Source: JADJWR01 sp964509545 (lineage in GTDB: Bacteria > Pseudomonadota > Gammaproteobacteria > Burkholderiales > Burkholderiaceae_F). From it: DNA of 6,742 nt. The notes under the pieces are model-generated. The model was not told where the DNA came from. It saw only the letters and a list, made by a program, of their open reading frames with translations, and made no database searches. Positions 1 through 5,244 of this stretch are shown here, piece by piece. Numbering within the stretch: the first letter of the stretch is position 1; each line of letters opens with the position of its first letter. The stretch covers positions 1 to 6,742 of the forward strand of contig CAZDXQ010000089.1 in the NCBI GenBank assembly GCA_964509545.1, given 5' to 3'. The position numbers and the translations under genes are program-made.

Positions 1-14
1 GCGATTGTGAAAGC

Positions 15-470
15 TCATGACCTCGCGCTCAAGAGTTTTGAGATAGGTTCTAGTCGCGTCGTGCGCCGGGCTTCCTGCAGCAACAGCCGCGCCGGCTCGC
101 TCTGGCCGTCGAAGCTGCACGCATAAATCATCGGCCTAGTCTCGTGGGTAAGAACGCCGACGTTGACGGTCCGGCGACGCATACCGCAGCGGGCAGTTAC
201 GTTTCCATTCTGCTGCAGTGTGAAGCCGGCGACCGCACGCTCGCCGTCGTAAACGGAATCGAACAGCGCCAGGCGTGAGGCCGAGCGGCTGAAACTCCCT
301 TCTTCGTTACCGACACGGAATTCACCGCGCGGCGCCCAGCCCAGCCCTTCGATGGCGAGGCGTTCAGCGCCTTGGTCGATGTCCGGCGGCAGCGCCATGC
401 GCGCTGGCTGGATCGCGCTGCAGGCGGCGAGCAGGATCGCCACAAGAAGTGAAGCGGCGAGTCGTGTCAC
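15..470 (-). CDS. Small outer-membrane-type lipoprotein of unknown function (151 aa)
   Basis: I do not recognise a family. The protein opens with a short basic n-region (MTR), a hydrophobic stretch and a lipobox L14-A15-A16-C17, so it should be processed by signal peptidase II and lipidated at C17. Serine at +2 argues against inner-membrane retention. The rest has no membrane segment. Residues 67-120 look beta-rich, and two further cysteines (C95, C118) could form a disulfide. The C-terminus (about 127-148) is basic and probably helical. I chose the GTG start at 470 because a GGAG Shine-Dalgarno (complement of 478-481) lies 7 bp upstream and the signal peptide begins exactly there. The frame stays open to 830, but that part overlaps the Kelch gene antiparallel to nothing useful and lacks a signal sequence. 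It lies 76 bp downstream of the Kelch lipoprotein gene on the same strand, with no terminator between, so co-transcription is likely. Existence as a gene is well supported; function is unknown. Confidence 0.8.
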   Translation of the reverse strand: MTRLAASLLVAILLAACSAIQPARMALPPDIDQGAERLAIEGLGWAPRGEFRVGNEEGSFSRSASRLALFDSVYDGERAVAGFTLQQNGNVTARCGMRRRTVNVGVLTHETRPMIYACSFDGQSEPARLLLQEARRTTRLEPISKLLSARS

Positions 471-477
471 TTGAGGA

Positions 478-481
478 CTCC
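478..481 (-). promoter_or_regulatory. Ribosome binding site that fixes the GTG start of the small lipoprotein
   Basis: On the minus strand GGAG is followed by 7 bases and then GTG at 470. This supports the short 151-residue form that begins with a signal peptide, rather than the longer open frame. Confidence 0.6.
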
Positions 482-546
482 GTTGATTGTCATGGCGGAT
501 ACGGCCGCTCGTGCGCTGCCGGATCTCATCGCTCGCAGGATCAGCG

Positions 547-1938
547 CTACTCGTACATCGACAGCGTCGGGTTGTACCAGCGATCGAGCCAGCCGCCGAC
601 GACCAGGACCTTGCCTGCCGACAGGCCGCGCAGAAGCGTCGCGCTGTGGCCGAAGCGCGCCTGCGCCATAGTTGCAATGGGACGGGCGCCGAGCGCGGGA
701 GAGTATCCCTCGACACTGGCCAGCGCCCTTTCCTCTGACCCGATGCCACCGAAAAGCAGCACCATTCCGTCGGCTGCCGCGACCGCCGCGGCGTGCCGGC
801 GCGGTTCGAGCAGGTCCTGCATCGGATCAAAAGTGGCGGTCGTGTGCCTGAAGCGCAGCACGCTGGCGAGCGTCGTCGTGCCCGCCGGCGTCTCGCCGCC
901 GAGGATCAACACGTCGCCGCCCGGTAGAGGCACCGCGGCGTGGCCGGCCCGCGAAGCGAGCCCTGGCGCAGGGACCGCGGCGAAGGCCTCTGCCGCCGGA
1001 TCGAAGATCTCGGCAAGGATCGGCGCGACGTCGACGCTGTAGCCGCCCACAACAAGAACCTTGCCGTCGGGAAGGCGCGTGGCGGTGTGTCCCTCGCGAG
1101 CGCTAATCATCGTCCCGGCGAGGAGGCGAAAGCGGCCGGTGGCCGGATCCCAGATCTCGGCGCTTCTTGAGATGCCGCCGGGAGCCCCTTCCCCAACGGT
1201 GTTCCCGCCGACAACAAGCACACGGCCATCGGCGAGCAGCGTCGCGGTGTGTCCGGTGCGGCGGTGGGTCATGTCGCCGGTGCCGGCGACGCTGACCGCG
1301 CCGGATCGATCGATCGTGACGATCTCGTTCATCCGGCCGGCGAGATGCTCGGCTTGCGTACCGCCGCTGATCAGCAGCCGTCCATCGGCAAGGCGGGTGA
1401 TTACGCCCTGCGAGCGGCCGGTGGCCAGTTCACCGACGCGTGTTACTGCTCCGGCAATCGGGTCGACGCGCTCGATCCAGGGCGAAAGGACGTTCAGTTC
1501 GGCACGGCTGCCGCCGATCAACAGGACCGTGCCGTCGTCGAGGGCGGCGGCACTGTGCTCGGCGATCTGCAACTGCCCGAGGGGGCGGTGCCGGTCGCGG
1601 TAGCCGACCGCCAGCGCGAGTTCACGCGTGACAGTGCGCCCTGCCGCCTCGACGACAAGGCGAAGCTGAAGGCTGCGTTCAAGCGCGCCTGTAGTGTTGA
1701 CGGCATCGGCGCCGACGGCCCCGACATCGGGCTCGATCCGACCGCTGCCGCCGGAATAGCGGATGCGTAGCTGCGCACGATCGCCGACGAAGTACGCTGC
1801 GCGGTCGGCGCCGAACTCGTAGATCAAAGGTCCGCTGTCGAGGTTTCCGCCTCCGCAGGCCGTCAGCAACGCGACGGCGGCATGCGCTGCGGCCGCGAGC
1901 CGGGCAAGCGGCAATCTGCTGGTTAGTCTTGTCATCAT
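547..1938 (-). CDS. Kelch-repeat beta-propeller lipoprotein (463 aa)
   Basis: This is an exported Kelch-type lipoprotein; such proteins usually serve as surface or periplasmic binding scaffolds, and no ligand can be named here. Residues 1-27 form a lipoprotein signal with lipobox L25-T26-A27-C28, followed by the flexible linker GGGN. Residues about 37-112 look like a bacterial Ig-like beta domain (pattern of spaced aromatic and hydrophobic strands, VGD turn). From about 120 to the end there are seven Kelch motifs of the form H-x-A-x-x-L-x-(D/G)-G-x-V-L-(V/I)-x-G-G. The Gly-Gly pairs are at 142-143, 192-193, 244-245, 298-299, 347-348, 397-398 and 448-449, about 50 residues apart, as expected for a seven-bladed propeller. 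Two ATG codons lie in tandem (1938 and 1935); a weak GTGGA element sits just upstream, so either may be used. It is divergent from the LysR gene across 140 bp and precedes the small lipoprotein gene. The fold is confident; the role is not known. Confidence 0.9.
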   Translation of the reverse strand: MMTRLTSRLPLARLAAAAHAAVALLTACGGGNLDSGPLIYEFGADRAAYFVGDRAQLRIRYSGGSGRIEPDVGAVGADAVNTTGALERSLQLRLVVEAAGRTVTRELALAVGYRDRHRPLGQLQIAEHSAAALDDGTVLLIGGSRAELNVLSPWIERVDPIAGAVTRVGELATGRSQGVITRLADGRLLISGGTQAEHLAGRMNEIVTIDRSGAVSVAGTGDMTHRRTGHTATLLADGRVLVVGGNTVGEGAPGGISRSAEIWDPATGRFRLLAGTMISAREGHTATRLPDGKVLVVGGYSVDVAPILAEIFDPAAEAFAAVPAPGLASRAGHAAVPLPGGDVLILGGETPAGTTTLASVLRFRHTTATFDPMQDLLEPRRHAAAVAAADGMVLLFGGIGSEERALASVEGYSPALGARPIATMAQARFGHSATLLRGLSAGKVLVVGGWLDRWYNPTLSMYE

Positions 1939-1990
1939 GATTCATCCACTGGGTTGCGCCGGCGCCTGCGCGGGCGGACAGCGAGCGGCT

Positions 1991-2006
1991 CGCCGCCGCG
2001 GCGGCG
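1991..2006. repeat. Perfect 16-bp GC palindrome in the divergent intergenic region
   Basis: The 16 bases read identically on both strands, centred between 1998 and 1999, 52 bp upstream of the Kelch start and 72 bp upstream of the LysR start. A second perfect palindrome of 10 bp (GCGCCGGCGC) occupies 1956-1965. Such sites could be operator half-sites for a regulator acting on the divergent pair, but short CG palindromes are common in DNA this GC-rich, so function is only a guess. Confidence 0.3.
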
Positions 2007-2028
2007 CGGGCGATGCGGACGAATCCTG

Positions 2029-2061
2029 AGGGCAACTCCGGAGCCGCGGAATTGCTTTTTT
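2029..2061 (+). terminator. Terminator-like hairpin with T-run just before the LysR gene (possible attenuator)
   Basis: Arm GCAACTCCG (2032-2040) pairs with CGGAATTGC (2047-2055) around a six-base loop (2041-2046), with a single C-A mismatch (2036/2051). The second arm runs straight into six T residues (2056-2061). Pairing can extend outward through two G-T wobbles and an A-T pair. This is the geometry of an intrinsic terminator on the plus strand only, since no T-run follows on the other strand. It ends 17 bp before the LysR start codon, and no plus-strand gene lies directly upstream, so it may act as a leader attenuator. The same dyad could instead be a protein-binding site, as LysR-type regulators bind imperfect dyads in such divergent regions. 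The stem is short and the structure is not tested. Confidence 0.45.
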
Positions 2062-2078
2062 GCTGATACCTTTTCGGC

Positions 2079-2990
2079 ATGAAGCCGAGCGTCCGCAGCA
2101 TCGACATCCGCCAACCGCGTTACTTCGTCGCCGTGGCCGAAGAACTGAACTTCCGTCGCGCCGCGGAGCGGCTGCATGTGACGCAACCGCCGCTGTCGCG
2201 GCAGATCGCGGCGCTCGAGTCCGCGCTCGGCGTGCAGTTGCTGGCACGCGATACCCGACTCGTGAAACTGACGGCAGCAGGCGAGCTGGCGTTGCCTGAA
2301 TTGCGCAGAGTCGTGCAGCGCTTCGACGACGGCATCGCCCGCGTGGTCGCGGCACGGCCGGCAGCGCGGAGCCGGCTGCGCATCGGCGTGCTGTGGTGGG
2401 CCGATCTGACGGGCTTCGTGCCGTTCGAGCGGTCGCTGAAGAAGGCCGCCGGCGCCGACGTGATCGAAGCCGTAGTCGGGCAGAGCGCGGAACAGATGGG
2501 ACTGCTTCGCCGCGGCGATATCGAGGCCGCGATGGTGGTGCTGCCACAGCGGACCGAAGGCCTGCGCCTGCACCCGATCGCCCGGGCCTCACACGTCGCG
2601 CTGATCCCGGCCCGGCACCGGCTCGCCCGCAAGCGTGCCCTTCGCCTGCGTGATCTGCAGACGTTGCCGGCGTTCCTGCGTTTCCGTCGCCGCGACAACG
2701 CGCTGCTGTATGAGCATTTTTCGCGGCTCTATCAAGCGGCCGGTTTCCGGCCGGTGCACGAGGAAGTGGCGCAAGGCACCGTGGCGACGTTGTCGCAGAT
2801 CACCGCCGGGCGCGGCTGCACGGTCATGCCGCGCATCGTGGCCAGACGCTCGCACCCCGGGGTCGTCGCCCGGCGTCTGCTCGACGACGTCTATGTCGAC
2901 GTCGTGCTGGCCTCGGCCGAAGGGCTCGATCCGGCGCTGCAGGAAGCGCTGCGCCGGGCCGCGCCGTCACTGGCGAGCGCCATCGACTGA
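2079..2990 (+). CDS. LysR-type transcriptional regulator (303 aa)
   Basis: This is a cytoplasmic DNA-binding regulator. Residues about 8-66 form the LysR winged helix-turn-helix: IDIRQPRYFVAVAEEL leads into the HTH of roughly F25-L50 with the hallmark AAERLHVTQPPLSRQI. A linker helix follows (to about 90), and residues about 96-300 form the periplasmic-binding-protein-like effector domain (strand LRIGVLWW at 99-106, a second lobe around 168-270). The length is typical for the family. The effector cannot be deduced; the WWADL segment after the first strand is not one I associate with a named subfamily. The ATG at 2079 is the only possible start, because an in-frame TGA lies at 2064-2066 and no alternative start codon follows before the HTH. 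There is no Shine-Dalgarno upstream. The gene is divergent from the Kelch lipoprotein gene, a classic arrangement for a LysR regulator and its target, and cutA follows after 94 bp. Confidence 0.93.
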   Translation: MKPSVRSIDIRQPRYFVAVAEELNFRRAAERLHVTQPPLSRQIAALESALGVQLLARDTRLVKLTAAGELALPELRRVVQRFDDGIARVVAARPAARSRLRIGVLWWADLTGFVPFERSLKKAAGADVIEAVVGQSAEQMGLLRRGDIEAAMVVLPQRTEGLRLHPIARASHVALIPARHRLARKRALRLRDLQTLPAFLRFRRRDNALLYEHFSRLYQAAGFRPVHEEVAQGTVATLSQITAGRGCTVMPRIVARRSHPGVVARRLLDDVYVDVVLASAEGLDPALQEALRRAAPSLASAID

Positions 2991-3073
2991 CCGGCCCATC
3001 GCCGACGCCGACGGCGAGGTCCGCTGGCCGCGCCTAGACTCGGGGACACACCCGGATGCGGTGATCGAACAGC

Positions 3074-3080
3074 GAGGTGA
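3074..3080 (+). promoter_or_regulatory. Ribosome binding site that decides the cutA start
   Basis: GAGGTGA lies just before the GTG at 3085 (4 bp from its end, 7 bp from the GAGG core). It excludes the in-frame GTG at 3061, which lies upstream of this site. Confidence 0.65.
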
Positions 3081-3084
3081 ACCC

Positions 3085-3420
3085 GTGGCTGCCGAAATCC
3101 TTCTGGTGCTGACCAATTGCCCCGACGAAGAAACGGCGGCGCGGATCGCGCTGTCGCTCGTGGAAAACCGGCTCGCCGCCTGCGTCAACTCGCTGGCGCC
3201 GGTCGAATCGACTTATCGCTGGCAGGGCAAGGTGGAGCAAGTCATCGAGATTCCGCTGCTGATCAAGTGCACGCGGGAGCGCTATGCGGCACTGGAACAG
3301 GCCATCCGCCAGCTGCACCCGTATACGGTGCCGGAGATCATCGCGGTGCCGGTGGTCGCAGGATTTGCTCCTTACCTGCGCTGGGTCGCGGACGAGACGA
3401 CTCCGCCGCTGGTCGCTTAG
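3085..3420 (+). CDS. cutA: CutA family divalent-cation tolerance protein (111 aa)
   Basis: CutA proteins are small, very stable trimeric proteins with a ferredoxin-like fold related to PII signal proteins. They were named for copper tolerance in Escherichia coli, but their biochemical role is still unsettled. The family signatures are all present: LLVLTNCPDEETAARIA (6-22), LVENRLAACVN (25-35), YRWQGKVEQ (44-52), and HPYTVPEIIAVPV (78-90) followed by G-x-x-x-YLRW (93-100). Cysteines are C12, C33 and C62. The length matches the usual 102-112 residues, so the protein is complete, and no signal peptide is seen. The GTG start at 3085 is chosen for its strong ribosome binding site; the longer open frame overlaps the LysR gene and has no CutA homology there. 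The gene follows LysR by 94 bp on the same strand, and its stop lies 29 bp from the converging transglutaminase gene. In many proteobacteria cutA sits beside dsbD; here another thiol-redox gene (TlpA-like) is nearby but not adjacent. Confidence 0.95.
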   Translation: MAAEILLVLTNCPDEETAARIALSLVENRLAACVNSLAPVESTYRWQGKVEQVIEIPLLIKCTRERYAALEQAIRQLHPYTVPEIIAVPVVAGFAPYLRWVADETTPPLVA

Positions 3421-3449
3421 GCCGGTTCGATTGCGGGCGTCGGCGTCGC

Positions 3450-4523
3450 TCAGGCAGGTACTTCGCGCGAAAAGATTCTGTACCTGAAGTTCTCCGGATC
3501 GAGACTGTCGACCCGACCGTCGGCGGTCTCGGCCTGCGGATACATGAGGAAACCGACCGGCGCGCCGTTCGAGCCCGGCAACCTGACGTCGTGGGCATAG
3601 TTGTAGGCGAGCCAGTTGCCTTCCCAATTGCCGAAAAGGAAGCTGCGCATGGCCCGGACGACATCGTCCGCGAGCGTCAGGTTGGGGCGCTCCTCGAGCA
3701 CGACCTTGCGCACGTCGGCCGGATCAACCGGCACCCAGCCGACGTCTTGCGCGTAGAACTCGGCCCGGCAGTGCTGCGCCTTGGTGATGTCGCCGAGCTT
3801 GCCCATGCTCCTGTAGCCGCGCGGTGACTCGACCACGCGGATGCCGTATACGTCGCGTGCCGGCACGCCGGCCGAGCGGCAGAGGGCAACGAACAGCGCG
3901 TTCAGGTCGGCGCATTTGCCTGAAAGCGCGCCCGTCTCGATCATCGCCTTGACGTCGCCGATGCCGCAGCCGCGTGTCTTCGGATCGCGGAAGGTGTTCT
4001 CCACTGTCCATTCGTAGATCGCGCGCGCCTTCTGCACGTCGGTGCGTGCGCCCTTCGTGATTTCGTCCGCAGTCTTCTTGACGATGCCGTCCGTCGGCAT
4101 CAGCTCGGTCGCCTTCAGGTACAGGGCCTGCTCTTCCCTGGTCGCCTTCATGCCGCCGCTCCGTCTCAGCTCGACGTTGCGCTCGCGCACCGCGAAGCGG
4201 CTGACCACCTCGATCACCGGCTGCGCTTCACCCGGCCTGAAGACCGCCGATACCATCGCGGCCCGGTACGTCGGGTCGTAGACGACCTCGACCTTTTCGG
4301 CGTTGCCGCTCCAGCTGTTGGACTGTGTCCGGAAGTAATCGGTGTCCTGCGACAGCGGCAACGGCATCCAGGCGCGAACCTGCCCTTTCGGCTCGGCGAT
4401 CTCGAGACGGGCGCTAGTTTCGAACTGACGCCAACCCCCGGCCTGCGCTCGAGCGGCACGCGGATTTGCCGCGGCGAGGATGCCGGCGGCCGGAACCGCT
4501 TTCAGCAAAGTGCGCCGATGCAT
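3450..4523 (-). CDS. Tat-exported transglutaminase-like cysteine enzyme (357 aa)
   Basis: This belongs to the transglutaminase-like superfamily, papain-fold proteins that in bacteria are mostly proteases or peptide-modifying enzymes; the substrate is unknown. The N-terminus HRRTLLK plus a hydrophobic segment and a likely cleavage site after ARA (about residue 26) resembles a twin-arginine signal, suggesting export in folded form to the periplasm. Residues about 31-120 form a beta-rich N-terminal domain. The core lies at about 150-275, with the expected triad: C204 in SGKCADLN, H251 in AQHCRAEFY and D267 in GWVPVDPAD. Four cysteines lie in the core (C186, C204, C215, C252). The C-terminal 80 residues include an aromatic stretch around W300-Y309. 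The ATG at 4523 has a strong AAGGAG site 7 bp upstream; a longer frame starting at 4562 has no comparable site. It follows the TlpA-like gene by 81 bp on the same strand. Family assignment is firm, activity is inferred. Confidence 0.9.
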   Translation of the reverse strand: MHRRTLLKAVPAAGILAAANPRAARAQAGGWRQFETSARLEIAEPKGQVRAWMPLPLSQDTDYFRTQSNSWSGNAEKVEVVYDPTYRAAMVSAVFRPGEAQPVIEVVSRFAVRERNVELRRSGGMKATREEQALYLKATELMPTDGIVKKTADEITKGARTDVQKARAIYEWTVENTFRDPKTRGCGIGDVKAMIETGALSGKCADLNALFVALCRSAGVPARDVYGIRVVESPRGYRSMGKLGDITKAQHCRAEFYAQDVGWVPVDPADVRKVVLEERPNLTLADDVVRAMRSFLFGNWEGNWLAYNYAHDVRLPGSNGAPVGFLMYPQAETADGRVDSLDPENFRYRIFSREVPA

Positions 4524-4530
4524 GCAGTTT

Positions 4531-4536
4531 CTCCTT
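4531..4536 (-). promoter_or_regulatory. Strong ribosome binding site of the transglutaminase-like gene
   Basis: AAGGAG on the minus strand lies 7 bp before the ATG at 4523, inside the purine-rich stretch AGAGAAGGAGAAA. It selects this start over the in-frame ATG 13 codons upstream. Confidence 0.75.
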
Positions 4537-4557
4537 CTCTTGAGTGGACCCCACCAA

Positions 4558-4598
4558 GGCACAGCTCGGCGCGCATGCGCATCAGCAACGCGCGTGCC
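4558..4598 (-). other. Intercistronic hairpin between the TlpA-like and transglutaminase-like genes
   Basis: In the minus-strand transcript GGCAC (4598-4594) pairs with GTGCC (4562-4558), and the adjacent GCGCG (4593-4589) pairs with CGCGC (4573-4569), leaving a six-base bulge on one side. The loop contains most of a perfect 10-bp palindrome, GCGCATGCGC (4571-4580). No T-run follows, so this is not an intrinsic terminator. It could protect or tune the two parts of the transcript, or be a chance product of high GC. Confidence 0.3.
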
Positions 4599-4604
4599 CG
4601 AAGT

Positions 4605-5180
4605 CTACTGGGGCGATGCGCCAGCGCGAGACGATCGCAACAGTGCGCGCAGGGTCTTCTCGACCTCGGGTGCGTCCCAGTCGATGCTGCCGACCAGCAC
4701 GTAGCGGACGACACCGTCGGGGTCGACGACGAAGCTGCTCGGGAAGATGCGCACTTTCCACGTCCGGGCAACGCCGCCGTCGGTGTCGCGCACGATCGGA
4801 AAGGACAGGGGCACCTTCTCCAGGAAGCGGCGGATGCGCGGCGCGCCCTCCATGAAGTTCACTGCCACGATCTCAAAACGCTCGGCGCCCAGGATCCCGC
4901 GCAGCCGCTGCATCGACGGCATCTCCTCGATGCACGGTTCGCACCACGTCGCCCAGAAATTGACCACGACGGCCTTGCCCCGGAGATCCGACAGCGCGAG
5001 CGGCTGGCCGTCTAGCGTCTTCAGTTCGATCGCTGGCGCCGCGGCGGCCCCGGTCCAAGGTTGCAGTTTCGACTGCGCCAGCACGACTGCCGGCGTGGCG
5101 ACGAGCAGTAGCACGCCAAGGCGCAGGGCGAGAACGCAGCAGAGCCGGCGGGCAGCGGCAGCGATCCCTTCTGCAGTCAC
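4605..5180 (-). CDS. TlpA/ResA-like periplasmic thioredoxin (191 aa)
   Basis: This is a thiol-disulfide oxidoreductase of the TlpA/ResA/CcmG group, which usually reduces particular periplasmic proteins. Residues about 11-35 form a signal peptide with a hydrophobic core and probable cleavage after AVVLA. The thioredoxin domain spans about 48-182: strand VVVNFWATWC (71-80), active site W79-C80-E81-P82-C83, the following helix with EEMP, and the cis-proline loop R-I-F-P147 before SSFVVDPDG. Length is normal for the family. The WCEPC active site is less usual than WCPPC or WCGPC. The start is the GTG at 5180, with only a weak GAGAG-like element upstream; the frame is open upstream but has no other start codon near, so this boundary is the least certain one. 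It lies 64 bp after egtB and 81 bp before the transglutaminase-like gene, all on the same strand. A partner in cytochrome c maturation is not indicated by the neighbours. Confidence 0.88.
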   Translation of the reverse strand: MTAEGIAAAARRLCCVLALRLGVLLLVATPAVVLAQSKLQPWTGAAAAPAIELKTLDGQPLALSDLRGKAVVVNFWATWCEPCIEEMPSMQRLRGILGAERFEIVAVNFMEGAPRIRRFLEKVPLSFPIVRDTDGGVARTWKVRIFPSSFVVDPDGVVRYVLVGSIDWDAPEVEKTLRALLRSSRAGASPQ

Positions 5181-5244
5181 AGCGGCTCTCGAAGCGTCAG
5201 ACGGCGATGTCGGCCGCGTATTCTGCCTCCACTCGGCAAAGCCG

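Noticed and set aside
471..830. Upstream extension of the small lipoprotein frame to a 271-residue protein
   Set aside because: It overlaps the Kelch gene on the same strand in another frame, is rich in arginine and serine as expected of out-of-frame GC-rich DNA, and would bury the lipoprotein signal inside the chain.
449..1770. Several long plus-strand open frames opposite the Kelch gene
   Set aside because: They are antisense to a gene with seven clear Kelch motifs, show no domains, and are typical of the spurious frames that arise in GC-rich coding DNA.
1935..2592. Two overlapping minus-strand open frames of over 200 residues opposite the LysR gene
   Set aside because: The plus strand carries unmistakable LysR sequence here; the minus-strand products are low-complexity and arginine- or alanine-rich.
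3035..3040. TAGACT as a -10 box for cutA
   Set aside because: The hexamer fits loosely, but no acceptable -35 element lies about 17 bp upstream.
2635..3084. N-terminal extension of CutA overlapping the LysR gene
   Set aside because: The CutA fold is complete from 3085, which has a good ribosome binding site; the upstream part reads the LysR gene out of frame.
3421..3449. Bidirectional terminator between cutA and the transglutaminase-like gene
   Set aside because: The 29 bp contain no stable hairpin and no T-run on either strand.
4524..4562. Start of the transglutaminase-like gene at 4562
   Set aside because: It would place 13 extra residues before the twin-arginine signal, and the strong ribosome binding site belongs to the ATG at 4523.
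5229..5244. Hairpin CGGC-TTT-GCCG right after the egtB stop codon as a terminator
   Set aside because: The stem is only 4 bp and no T-run follows, so it is not a convincing terminator and read-through into the thioredoxin gene is more likely.
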